NCBI RefSeq assembly: GCF_049856295.1
Contig: NZ_JBNDMZ010000013.1
Span: forward strand, 62,001-126,000
DNA from: JB111 sp049856295
Lineage (GTDB): Bacteria; Actinomycetota; Actinomycetes; Actinomycetales; Actinomycetaceae
Length of the DNA stretch: 64,000 bases
Direction of reading: 5' to 3'
Both the position numbers and the translations under genes were made by a program. Position 1 is the first letter of the stretch. Every line of letters begins with the position of its first letter. Below, piece by piece: positions 51,247 to 59,483 of this stretch. Under the pieces are notes generated by a model. That model searched no databases and was not told the origin of the DNA. It worked only from the letters and a program-made list of their open reading frames with translations.

Positions 51247-51305
51247 GTGCACATGGTTCCCGGTGGCCACCGCCGCTCTCCGGGCACCTCCGACGAAGGA
51301 GGAAG

Positions 51306-52064
51306 ATGAATACCCCCACGAACGCCCGGCACGCGGTCTGGCTCACCGAGCCGTCGACGGCCGCCGTCGAGATGGCACGCATCGCCGGGTACGACACGGT
51401 CGTCCTCGACATCGAGCACGGCCTCTTCGACCTCGCCGCCCTCGACTCGCTCATCCCGTTCATCCGCGCCAAGGGCATGCGCGTCATCGCCAAGGTCCTC
51501 GGCCCCGAGCGCGGCCCGATCCAGCAGGCGCTCGACTTCGGGGCGAACGCCGTGGCGATCCCGCACATCGAGTCCGCCGAGCACGCCGCCCAGATCTGCG
51601 GCTACGCGAAGTTCCCCCCGCTCGGCGACCGCTCCTTCGCGGGCGGCCGGACCTCCGCCTACCGCGGGTTCACCGACCAGTGGGTGACCGACCAGGACAC
51701 CGGGACCGCCTGCTACCCGATGATCGAGGACGGTTCCGCGTTCGACGACATCGAGGGCATCCTCGCCCTCCCCGTCGTCGACGGCGTGTTCGTCGGCCCG
51801 TCCGACCTCTCGCTGCGCCGGGACCGTGGGGCGTACTCCGTGGGGCCCGACGACCTCGCGGACATCCGCACCGTCGCCCGCGCGGCGCGGGCCGCCGGCA
51901 AGCCGTGGGTCCTGCCCGCCTGGAGCCGTGCCGAGCAGGAGCTCGCGGTCGCCGAGGGGGCAGACACGATCGTGGCCGTCATGCAGTACGGCGCCATGCT
52001 CGGCGGCTTCACCGCGACGAGGGAGGCGCTGCTCGAGATCGAGAAGCGCGGGAAGGACGACTGA
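51306..52064 (+). CDS. HpcH/HpaI-family class II aldolase
   Basis: 252 residues from an ATG with AAGGAGGAAG upstream. AGYDTVVLDIEHGLFDLAAL, AIPHIESAEHAAQ, YPMIEDGSAFDDIEGIL and VDGVFVGPSDLSL are the HpcH/HpaI barrel motifs; Glu in MIED and Asp in PSDLS would bind the divalent metal. The family cleaves or forms a C-C bond between pyruvate (or oxaloacetate-like) and an aldehyde. The real substrate is unknown. First gene of a five-gene operon with an amidase and a TRAP transporter. Confidence 0.88.
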   Translation: MNTPTNARHAVWLTEPSTAAVEMARIAGYDTVVLDIEHGLFDLAALDSLIPFIRAKGMRVIAKVLGPERGPIQQALDFGANAVAIPHIESAEHAAQICGYAKFPPLGDRSFAGGRTSAYRGFTDQWVTDQDTGTACYPMIEDGSAFDDIEGILALPVVDGVFVGPSDLSLRRDRGAYSVGPDDLADIRTVARAARAAGKPWVLPAWSRAEQELAVAEGADTIVAVMQYGAMLGGFTATREALLEIEKRGKDD

Positions 52065-52065
52065 C

Positions 52066-52869
52066 ATGACTCTCACCGCAGCCGTGGTGCAGCTGGCACC
52101 GGGCAAGGACAAGCAGGCGAACCTCGCCACCATCGAGGGGCACCTCCGTGCGGCCGCCGCCCGTGGGGCGCGCCTCGCCGTGCTCCCCGAGTACGCCGTG
52201 TTCACCGTGCCCGCGATGGACGACCGGTTCGTCGAGAGCGCCGAGCCGCTGGACGGGCCGACGGTGACCCGCCTCGCGGAGATGGGCACCGAGCTCGACC
52301 TGACGATCGTCGCCGGCGTCAACGAGCCCGCCGGCGAGGGGCGCATCCACAACACCCTCGTCGGCCTCCAGGGCGGGGAGGTCCGGGCGGTCTACCGCAA
52401 GGTCCACCTCTACGACGCCTTCGGCTACAAGGAGTCCGACAAGGTCGACGCCGCCGACCCGTCCGTGCCCCAGCTCCTCGAGGTCGACGGCTTCACCGTC
52501 GGTATGCAGACCTGCTACGACCTCCGGTTCCCGGAGACGAGCCGCACCCTGGTCGACGCCGGGGCCGACGTCCTCGCGCTCCCGGCCGAGTGGGTCCCCG
52601 GGCCGCTCAAGGAGTACCACTGGAACACGCTCCTGCGCGCCCGGGCGATCGAGAACACGACCTACGTGCTCGCCGCCGACCAGTGCGCGCCCACCGGCGC
52701 CGGGAACAGCGTGGTCCTCGACCCCATGGGCATCGCCCTGGCCGGGGTGGGGGAGGCGGCCGGCATCGCCGTCGCCGAGCTCGACCGCGCCCGGCTCGAC
52801 CACGTGCGCACGGTCAACCCTGCTCTTCAGCTGCGCCGCTACGCCGTCAACCCTCGGGAGGTGCGATGA
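52066..52869 (+). CDS. carbon-nitrogen hydrolase (nitrilase superfamily amidase)
   Basis: 267 residues; ATG one base after the aldolase stop. The Glu-Lys-Cys triad is complete: LAVLPEYAVF (Glu), VYRKVHLYDAFGYKESD (Lys) and GMQTCYDLRFPE (Cys). The YRKVHLYDAFGYKE pattern is close to Nit1/Nit2-type amidases that remove the amide from omega-amides or deaminated glutathione. Together with the aldolase this suggests that the imported substrate contains a primary amide. Confidence 0.9.
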   Translation: MTLTAAVVQLAPGKDKQANLATIEGHLRAAAARGARLAVLPEYAVFTVPAMDDRFVESAEPLDGPTVTRLAEMGTELDLTIVAGVNEPAGEGRIHNTLVGLQGGEVRAVYRKVHLYDAFGYKESDKVDAADPSVPQLLEVDGFTVGMQTCYDLRFPETSRTLVDAGADVLALPAEWVPGPLKEYHWNTLLRARAIENTTYVLAADQCAPTGAGNSVVLDPMGIALAGVGEAAGIAVAELDRARLDHVRTVNPALQLRRYAVNPREVR

Positions 52870-53972
52870 CGGCGCGCGCCTCGCGCCGTCGTCCGGTCTC
52901 GGTGATCGCCCTGGCCGGCGTGGCCGCGAGCCTCGGGCTCGCCGCCTGCGGCGGGTCGGGGGGCGCCGACGGGGACGAGGAGTTCGTCCTGCACTACACG
53001 ACCTACTCGAACGCGACGTCGGACCAGAGCCGCACCGTCCAGCGGTGGGCCGAGGAGGTCGAGGAGCTGACCGACGGGGGAGTCCGGGTGGAGTTCCACT
53101 ACTCCGAGAGCCTGGTCGGCGCCGACGAGTCGGTGCAGGCCACCCTGGACGGCCGCGCCGACCTCGCCCAGGTCGGGTCGCTGTACGCCGCGTCCGACCT
53201 GTCGATGTACACGGTCTCCGAGCTGCCCTTCGAGACGGAGAACCCGGAGGCCCACATGCGCACCCTCGCGCGGATGTTCGAGGAGGACCCGGTCTACCGG
53301 GAGGACTTCGACCGCCAGGGCGTCCGCCAGCTCTTCCCGCTGCCGCTCGCCAGCGCCGTCGTCGGCGTCAACGAGCCGGTCTCCTCCCTGGACGACCTCG
53401 CCGGCCGCAGCATCCGTGCCGGCGGGCTCACCTCCGAGGTCATGCTCGCGGCCGGCGCGAACCCGGTGGCGATGACCGCCACCGACGTGTACGAGTCGAT
53501 GGAGCGTGGCGTCATCGGCGGCTACACCTCGCTCGCGCTCGCCAACCTGCCCACGTTCGGGCTCTCCGACGTCACCCCCTACATCCTCGACCCGGGGATC
53601 GGTGCCTACGGGTCGTCGATCGTCGTCGTCAACGAGGAGCTCTTCGACTCCATGCCCGCCGAGTATCAGGACGCGCTCCTCACGGCGTCCGGCCACGCGG
53701 TCGACAACGGGCTCGAGGAGCTCGGCGTGCTCGCCGACGAGGCGTGCGCCGACCTGCGCGAGTCCGATGCCGAGTTCACCTCGCTGCCCGACGAGGACGT
53801 GGCGGAGTGGCGCGAGCTGGCAGGGGCAGACGACGACTGGGTGGACCGCTACTCCGAGCGTGGCTACGACGCGGCAGGCGTCCTCGAGCGCTACCGCCGC
53901 ATCATCGCGGAGGAGACCGAGGCGTCCAGCTACGTCGACCCGCTCCACGACTGCATGGGGGAGGCGTCATGA
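52866..53972 (+). CDS. dctP: TRAP transporter solute-binding lipoprotein, DctP type
   Basis: 368 residues, start overlapping the amidase stop (ATGA). A lipobox (VAASLGLAAC) replaces the usual soluble signal of DctP, so the protein is anchored to the membrane as expected for Gram-positive bacteria. FVLHYTTYSNATSDQSRTVQ, GVRVEFHYSESLVGADE and ERGVIGGYTSLALANLPTFG fit the DctP family; the Arg that binds a carboxylate should be SIRAGG. It should bind an organic acid outside the cell. Confidence 0.9.
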   Translation: MTARASRRRPVSVIALAGVAASLGLAACGGSGGADGDEEFVLHYTTYSNATSDQSRTVQRWAEEVEELTDGGVRVEFHYSESLVGADESVQATLDGRADLAQVGSLYAASDLSMYTVSELPFETENPEAHMRTLARMFEEDPVYREDFDRQGVRQLFPLPLASAVVGVNEPVSSLDDLAGRSIRAGGLTSEVMLAAGANPVAMTATDVYESMERGVIGGYTSLALANLPTFGLSDVTPYILDPGIGAYGSSIVVVNEELFDSMPAEYQDALLTASGHAVDNGLEELGVLADEACADLRESDAEFTSLPDEDVAEWRELAGADDDWVDRYSERGYDAAGVLERYRRIIAEETEASSYVDPLHDCMGEAS

Positions 53973-54631
53973 CCGCCCCCCGCCTGCCCCGCGCCCTCAC
54001 GGGCCTCGCCGGTGCGCTCAGCCTCCTGGCCGGCGCCCTCCTGCTCGTCCTCGCCGTGCTCACGGTCGCCGACGTCGCCGGACGGTCGCTGTTCGACCGC
54101 TCGATCGTCGGCACGGTCGACATCTCGACGATGCTGCTCGTCGGCGTCGCGTTCCTCGGTCTGGCCGCAGCGCAGGTCGACGGCAGGCACGTCGACGTCG
54201 ACCTCGTGGAGGCGCGGCTCCCGCAGGGGGCCCGCGTGGTCCTCGCGATCGTGCGCTGCGTGCTTCTCGTCGGCCTCGGCGCCGTGCTCGTCTGGGGCCT
54301 GACCGACCAGCTGATGAGCGCCTACGACCGCGGCGAGACGACGAACGACATCCTGCGGCTGCCCACCTGGCCCGCGAAGCTCGCCCTCGTCGTCTCCTAC
54401 GTGCTCTTCTTCGTCACGGCGATCTGGTCGACCGTCAACGACGTCCGGGTGCTGCGCCGGGGCGAGGACCTCGCGCCGTCCTGGGCCGACCAGGCCGCGG
54501 ACGAGAGCCTGCTCGTCACGCCGGCGGGCAGCACCGGTGCTGCCGCGGGCGGCACGACCGACACCGCCACAGCCGGCACGACAGACACCGCCCCGGGCGG
54601 GACCACCGACACCGAGGGGGGTGCGCGATGA
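53969..54631 (+). CDS. dctQ: TRAP transporter small permease, DctQ type
   Basis: 220 residues, start overlapping dctP (ATGA). Four helices, beginning LAGALSLLAGALLLVLAVLT, with the DctQ pattern VADVAGRSLFDRSIVGTVDI. The C terminus carries about 45 extra Thr/Gly/Ala-rich residues built from three GTTDT units, not normal for the family. Operon gene 4 of 5. Confidence 0.9.
   Translation: MTAPRLPRALTGLAGALSLLAGALLLVLAVLTVADVAGRSLFDRSIVGTVDISTMLLVGVAFLGLAAAQVDGRHVDVDLVEARLPQGARVVLAIVRCVLLVGLGAVLVWGLTDQLMSAYDRGETTNDILRLPTWPAKLALVVSYVLFFVTAIWSTVNDVRVLRRGEDLAPSWADQAADESLLVTPAGSTGAAAGGTTDTATAGTTDTAPGGTTDTEGGAR
54551..54616 (+). repeat. three 18-base direct repeats in the dctQ tail
   Basis: GGCACGACCGACACCGCC (54551), GGCACGACAGACACCGCC (54575) and GGGACCACCGACACCGAG (54599) recur every 24 bases, in frame, and encode GTTDTA, GTTDTA and GTTDTE. 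They are probably a slippage-made expansion. Confidence 0.8.
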
Positions 54632-56070
54632 GCGCCGAGAACCTGTTCGCCCTGGCCACCGTGCTCGTCGTCTTCCTCGCGCTGCTGACGATCCGGTTCC
54701 ACGTGGGCCTGTCGCTCATGCTCGCCGGGATGGTCGGCGTCATCCTGCTCCGCACGACCGACGCCGCCGTCAGCACCGTGGCCAGCCAGCCGTTCTCGGC
54801 CTCGGCCGACTACTCGCTGACGATCATCCCGCTGTTCATGCTCATGGGCGTGTTCGCGGTCCACGGCCGCCTCGCGGCCGCCGGGTTCGACGGCGCCTCC
54901 CGGATGCTCGGCCGGTTCCCCGGCGGCACGGCGCTCGCCTCGCTGGCGGGCTCGGGCATGTTCGCCGCCGTCACGGGGTCGAGCGTCGCCACCGTCGCCA
55001 CGATGGCGCGCGTCTCGACCGACGCCATCGTCAAGGCCGGCCACGGCATCAAGCTGGCGGCGGGTGTGGTCAGCGCGGGCGGCACGCTCGGCGTCCTCAT
55101 CCCGCCGTCGATCGTCCTCGTCCTCTACGGCGTGGTCACCGAGGAGAGCATCGGCCGGCTGCTGCTCGCCGGCATCGGCCCCGGGCTGCTGACGATCCTC
55201 GTCTACGCCGTGACGATCGTCCTGCTGGTCGTGCGCGAACGGCGGCGCTCGGCGGCGATCGAGGCCCAGGTGCCCGCGACGGTGGGTGCCGGTGCGGCCG
55301 GGACCTCGGCCGACGCGACCGGCGAGGGGCGGGCGAACGACGCGGGCGTGTCCGGCGTCGGGGACTCCGACCATCCCGAGGGTGAGGGGAACGCCCCGAC
55401 GACGACGAACAGGCCCGACCGGGCCGGCGTCGCCTACCTCGCCGTGATCTTCCTCGTCTCGATCGGCACGATCTACGCCGGCGTGGCCACGCCCACCGAG
55501 GCCGCGTCGTTCGGTGCGATGACCGCGCTGATCATCCTGCTCATCCGGACGCGGCCGCCGCGGTGGATGGTCGTGCTCAAGGAGTCGGTGACGGAGGCCG
55601 TCGGGCTCACCGCCATGACGTTCCTGCTCATGGCCGGGGCCGGGGTCTTCACGTACTTCCTCGCCCTGTCCGGGGCGAGCAGCGCGCTCGTCGACGCGGT
55701 GGTCTCGGCGGAGCTCCCGCCCTACCTCGTCCTCGTGCTGTGCCTGCTCATCCTCCTGCCGCTGGGGATGTTCCTCGACGGCGTGTCGATGATCCTCGTC
55801 GCGGCCCCGCTGCTGCACCCGATCCTCACCGAGTACGGGTTCGACGGCATCTGGCTGGGCATCCTCGTGGTCAAGGTGGCCGAGATGGCGCTCATCACCC
55901 CGCCGGTCGGCATGAACGCGTTCGTCTACTCGGGCTCGGTGCCCGAGGCGGGCCTCGGCCGGGTCTTCCGCGGGATCGTGCCGTTCATCGTCGCGGACGT
56001 CGTGGTGGTCGCGATCCTCATCCTCGTGCCCGACATCGTCACGTTCCTGCCGGACATGGGTAACGCCTGA
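54628..56070 (+). CDS. dctM: TRAP transporter large permease, DctM type
   Basis: 480 residues, start overlapping dctQ (ATGA). About 12 helices; GMFAAVTGSSVATVATMARV, AAGVVSAGGTLGVLIPPSIV and ALITPPVGMNAFVYSG are conserved DctM segments. It uses the sodium gradient to import the substrate delivered by DctP. An uncommon hydrophilic loop of about 60 residues, Gly/Ala/Asp-rich (about 210-270), interrupts the two halves. Last gene of the operon; a hairpin follows. Confidence 0.93.
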   Translation: MSAENLFALATVLVVFLALLTIRFHVGLSLMLAGMVGVILLRTTDAAVSTVASQPFSASADYSLTIIPLFMLMGVFAVHGRLAAAGFDGASRMLGRFPGGTALASLAGSGMFAAVTGSSVATVATMARVSTDAIVKAGHGIKLAAGVVSAGGTLGVLIPPSIVLVLYGVVTEESIGRLLLAGIGPGLLTILVYAVTIVLLVVRERRRSAAIEAQVPATVGAGAAGTSADATGEGRANDAGVSGVGDSDHPEGEGNAPTTTNRPDRAGVAYLAVIFLVSIGTIYAGVATPTEAASFGAMTALIILLIRTRPPRWMVVLKESVTEAVGLTAMTFLLMAGAGVFTYFLALSGASSALVDAVVSAELPPYLVLVLCLLILLPLGMFLDGVSMILVAAPLLHPILTEYGFDGIWLGILVVKVAEMALITPPVGMNAFVYSGSVPEAGLGRVFRGIVPFIVADVVVVAILILVPDIVTFLPDMGNA

Positions 56071-56102
56071 CATCGGTGGGTCGCGAGCGTGCGGCCCGCC
56101 CC

Positions 56103-56140
56103 CGACGAGCCCCGGACCCCTCGCGGTCCGGGGCTCGTCG
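56103..56140. terminator. bidirectional terminator between dctM and the LysR gene
   Basis: CGACGAGCCCCGGACC and GGTCCGGGGCTCGTCG pair over 16 base pairs around a 6-base loop between two convergent genes. Confidence 0.85.
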
Positions 56141-56180
56141 TCGTCGTGAGCGTGTGCCCGGGGGTGCTCGTGGACGTGGC

Positions 56181-57074
56181 TCAGAGGCTCCCGGCCGACC
56201 GGAAGACGTCGAGGAACGCCGACGCGGCGGGGCTGAGCTCGGTGCTGCGGTGCATGGCCACGAGGGTGAGTCCGACGTCGGTCCGCAGGTCGTTGACCTG
56301 GAGGCCCGCGTGCCGGGCGAGCGAGCGCCACCCTTCCGCCATGATCGCGGTGCCCGTCCCGGCGAGCACCATCGGCAGGATCGCCTCGCGGTGCTCGGAC
56401 TCGATGACGATCGCCGTCGACCGGTTGGCGGCCACCACCTCGTCGGCCACCTTGCGCATGCCCGTCCCGTCCTGGCCGGCGATGAGGCGGATCCCCTCGA
56501 GGTCGGCGTAGCTCAGCGTGCGTCCGGCGGGCAGCCGGCTGTCCCGCGGCGCGACGACGATGAACCCCTGCTGCGCCACCGGGACGAGCGTGAGGCTGCC
56601 CGCGGAGAGCGGCGTGGTGGTCGCGGCGATCCCGACCTCGACCGCGCCGGACAGCACGAGCGCGCTGACGACGGCCGGGGTGCCGGCGGCGCGGATGACG
56701 ACCTCGACGTGCGGATACTGGCGGGAGAACACGTCGAGCACGCCGGGCAGGGGGTCGACGGCCTGGGACGGCATCGTCGTGATGACGAGCCGGCCGCGCC
56801 GGAGGCCGGAGACGGCCTCGACGTTCGCGCGGGACAGGTCGAGCCAGTGCAGGACCTCGCGCGCCGGTGCCACGAGCGCCTCGCCCGCGGCCGTCAGCCG
56901 CAACGACCGCCCCGCGCGCGAGAACAGGTCGGTGCCCAGGCTGCGCTCGAGGGTGCGGATGGACTGGGAGACGGAGGGTTGGGCGACGTAGAGCTTCTCC
57001 GCCGCGGCGCGGACACCGCCCTCGTCGACGACGGCGAGGAAGTACTCGAGCTGGCGGGCGTCCACCGGCTGCAC
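56181..57074 (-). CDS. LysR family regulator of the tartrate operon
   Basis: 297 residues if started at the GTG at 57074; a GTG at 57065 also fits. DARQLEYFLAVVDEGGVRAA, AEKLYVAQPSVSQSIRTLER, SLGTDLFSR is the winged helix-turn-helix; the rest is the periplasmic-binding-fold effector domain (LVITTMPSQAVDPLPGVL, LVAMHRSTELSPAASAFLDV). It diverges from tartrate dehydrogenase, and the gap holds LysR boxes, so it probably activates the operon in response to tartrate or a related acid. Confidence 0.9.
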   Translation of the reverse strand: MQPVDARQLEYFLAVVDEGGVRAAAEKLYVAQPSVSQSIRTLERSLGTDLFSRAGRSLRLTAAGEALVAPAREVLHWLDLSRANVEAVSGLRRGRLVITTMPSQAVDPLPGVLDVFSRQYPHVEVVIRAAGTPAVVSALVLSGAVEVGIAATTTPLSAGSLTLVPVAQQGFIVVAPRDSRLPAGRTLSYADLEGIRLIAGQDGTGMRKVADEVVAANRSTAIVIESEHREAILPMVLAGTGTAIMAEGWRSLARHAGLQVNDLRTDVGLTLVAMHRSTELSPAASAFLDVFRSAGSL

Positions 57075-57090
57075 GTTACCGTGGCCGAAA

Positions 57091-57161
57091 CCTATCGGCG
57101 AAGCGGACGCCACGACGAACGCCGCTCGGGTCGGCGCGTCATCAGATAGGCGTGACCTATC
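57091..57161. promoter_or_regulatory. LysR binding boxes before the tartrate operon
   Basis: GATAGG and CCTATC (57145-57161) form an inverted repeat with a 5-base centre, matching the LysR T-N11-A box (ATAGGCGTGACCTAT). CCTATCGGCG at 57091 repeats CCTATCGGAG at 57156 and may be the second contact site, nearer the LysR gene. Confidence 0.65.
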
Positions 57162-57266
57162 GGAGCGATCCGATGTTGGTCTTGGACGTCACACCCGGTG
57201 TCCGGCTCTACTGGTGGAGGACGCCGCGACGACGCGGCGCGCACGAGACCCGCACAGGAGCGAGAC

Positions 57267-58385
57267 GTGACGAACGCGTACAGGATTGCCACCATCCCGG
57301 CCGACGGCGTGGGCCGCGAGGTCGTCGAGGTCGGCCGCCAGGTGCTCGAGGAGGCACTCGCGGTCGCCGGAGGCGATGCCACCTTCGAGTGGACGGAGTT
57401 CCCCTGGGGCTCGGACTACTACGCCGAGCACGGCGTGATGATGGCCGAGGACGGTCTCGAGCAGCTCAAGGGGCACGACGCCATCTACTTCGGCGCCGTG
57501 GGCTGGCCGGGCGTGCCCGACCACGTCAGCCTGTGGGGCCTGCGCCTCGCGATCTGCCAGGGCTTCGACCAGTGGGCCAACGTCCGCCCCGTCACCTTCC
57601 ACCCCGGCATCACCAGCCCGCTGCGCAAGGCCGACACCACCCCGCTCGACTGGGTCGTCGTCCGTGAGAACAGCGAGGGCGAGTACGCGGGCGTGGGCGG
57701 CCGCAACTTCTCCGGACGGGAGTCCGGCGAGGTCGCCGTCCAGAGCTCGCTGTTCACCGAGGCCGGCTGCGAGCGGATCATGCGCTTCGCCTTCGACCTC
57801 GCCCGCACGCGCGACCGGAAGAAGGTCACGAGCGTGACCAAGTCCAACGCGCAGCAGTACGGCATGGTCCTGTGGGACGACGTCTTCAGGCGGGTCGCCG
57901 CCGACTACCCGGACGTCGAGACCGAGAGCGTCCTCGTCGACGCGATGGCCGCGAAGTTCGTGCTGCGGCCCGAGGACCTGTCCGTCGTCGTCGCCTCCAA
58001 CCTCAACGCCGACATCCTCTCCGACCTCGGCAGCGCGCTCGCCGGCAGCCTCGGCCTCGCCAGCAGCGCCAACCTCAACCCCGAGCGCCGGTTCCCGTCG
58101 ATGTTCGAGCCTGTGCACGGCTCGGCGCCGGACATCGCGGGCAAGGGCGTGGCCAACCCGATCGGCGCCGTGCTCAGCGGAGCCCTCATGCTCGACCACC
58201 TCGGCGAGACCGCGGCCGCCGATGCGGTGCGCGCCGCCGTCGACGCCGTCACCGGTGCCGGCGTCCTCACGCCCGACGTCGGGGGCACCTCCGGCACCGC
58301 CGACATCACGTCGGCGCTCATCGCCGAGCTGCGCGCCGCCGCCGGCTCCCGGCCCGCCGACGACGCGGCAGTCGTCTCCCAGTAG
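57267..58385 (+). CDS. tartrate dehydrogenase / D-malate dehydrogenase (beta-decarboxylating)
   Basis: 372 residues from a GTG with AGGAG upstream. TIPADGVGREVVEVGRQVLE, VVRENSEGEYAGVGGR, VTKSNAQQYGMVLWDDVF, LVDAMAAKFVLRPEDLSVVV and FEPVHGSAPDIAGKGVANPI mark the isocitrate/isopropylmalate dehydrogenase family, tartrate (TtuC/DmlA) branch; the KSNAQQYGM and GVANP segments bind NAD and metal. It oxidises tartrate or D-malate with NAD. Start of an operon with a tricarboxylate-type transporter. Confidence 0.88.
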   Translation: MTNAYRIATIPADGVGREVVEVGRQVLEEALAVAGGDATFEWTEFPWGSDYYAEHGVMMAEDGLEQLKGHDAIYFGAVGWPGVPDHVSLWGLRLAICQGFDQWANVRPVTFHPGITSPLRKADTTPLDWVVVRENSEGEYAGVGGRNFSGRESGEVAVQSSLFTEAGCERIMRFAFDLARTRDRKKVTSVTKSNAQQYGMVLWDDVFRRVAADYPDVETESVLVDAMAAKFVLRPEDLSVVVASNLNADILSDLGSALAGSLGLASSANLNPERRFPSMFEPVHGSAPDIAGKGVANPIGAVLSGALMLDHLGETAAADAVRAAVDAVTGAGVLTPDVGGTSGTADITSALIAELRAAAGSRPADDAAVVSQ

Positions 58386-58491
58386 TCCGGCGGGCGCCCA
58401 CCGCCCGCCGAACCGGTGCGGGAGCGGCACCGCTGCTGCCCTCGCACCCGCACGACCCGGTTCCACCACACGATCCAACGGAGGACGAGAG

Positions 58492-59457
58492 ATGAACCGC
58501 CTGACGAAGATTGCCGCCCCCCTCGCCGGGGCCGCCCTGCTCCTGGCCGCCTGCGGCGGTGGCGACGACGCCGCCGACTACCCCGACCGCCCCATCGACT
58601 ACGTCGTGGCGTTCGACGCCGGCGGCGAGTCCGACATCACCGCCCGGCTCCAGCAGGAGCCGCTCGCCGAGGCCCTCGGGGTCGACATCACCGTGTCCAA
58701 CCAGCCCGGCGGCGGCGGCGCGCTCGCCTGGTCCGAGCTCACCCGCACCGAGCCCGACGGCTACACCGTCATGGGCCACAACATCCCGCACATCATCCTC
58801 CAGCCGATGATGCGCGACGACGCCGGGTACGAGACCGACGACCTCGAGCACGTCTACTTCTTCCAGAGCACGCCGAACGTCCTCATGGTCAGCGCCGACA
58901 GCGAGTACGAGACGATCGAGGACTTCATCGCCGCGGCCGAGGAGAACCCCGGCTCCCTGTCCGTCGGCGGCTCCGGCGACTACAGCGCCAACCACGTGGC
59001 CACGCTGCTGCTCAACGACGAGGCCGGCATCGAGACGACCTACACCCCGTTCTCGGGCACCGGCGCCGCGACCCCGGCCCTGCTCGGCGGGCACGTCGAC
59101 GCGCTCATGACCTACACGCCGATGATCGACCAGCTCGGCGACCAGGTCCGGGTCCTCGCCGTCGCGACCGAGGAGCGCCTCCCGCAGTGGGAGGAGTACC
59201 CGACCTTCATCGAGAGCGGTGTCGAGCTCGCCGACGGCGCCTACCGCGGCGTCGCCGTCCCGCCCGAGACGCCCCAGGAGATCATCGACCAGCTGGTCAC
59301 CGCCTTCGAGGAGGTCAATCAGGACCCCGAGCTCGTCGAGCAGTTCGAGCAGCAGGGCTTCGTGCTGGAGAACATCGGTCCGGAGGAGGCGCAGGAGCTC
59401 ATCGACGAGCGTCGGGAGGTCTACACCGACCTCTTCGAGCGGCTCGGCCTGATCTGA
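58492..59457 (+). CDS. tctC: tripartite tricarboxylate transporter binding lipoprotein, TctC/Bug type
   Basis: 321 residues; ATG with GGAGGACGAGAG upstream. Lipobox ALLLAAC, then YPDRPIDYVVAFDAGGESDI TARL, the Bug-fold start. VSNQPGGGGALAWSELTRTE, SVGGSGDYSANH and GVAVPPETPQEIIDQL are typical. It captures a di- or tricarboxylate outside the cell; context suggests tartrate. First of three transporter genes, in the order C-A-B. Confidence 0.92.
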   Translation: MNRLTKIAAPLAGAALLLAACGGGDDAADYPDRPIDYVVAFDAGGESDITARLQQEPLAEALGVDITVSNQPGGGGALAWSELTRTEPDGYTVMGHNIPHIILQPMMRDDAGYETDDLEHVYFFQSTPNVLMVSADSEYETIEDFIAAAEENPGSLSVGGSGDYSANHVATLLLNDEAGIETTYTPFSGTGAATPALLGGHVDALMTYTPMIDQLGDQVRVLAVATEERLPQWEEYPTFIESGVELADGAYRGVAVPPETPQEIIDQLVTAFEEVNQDPELVEQFEQQGFVLENIGPEEAQELIDERREVYTDLFERLGLI

Positions 59458-59483
59458 CCGTCCTCGACCGATAGCGAGACACC

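Noticed and set aside
54397..56331. Open frame of about 640 codons antisense to dctM
   Set aside because: Asp/Glu/Arg/His-rich composition artefact; dctM has clear TRAP motifs and is coupled to dctQ.
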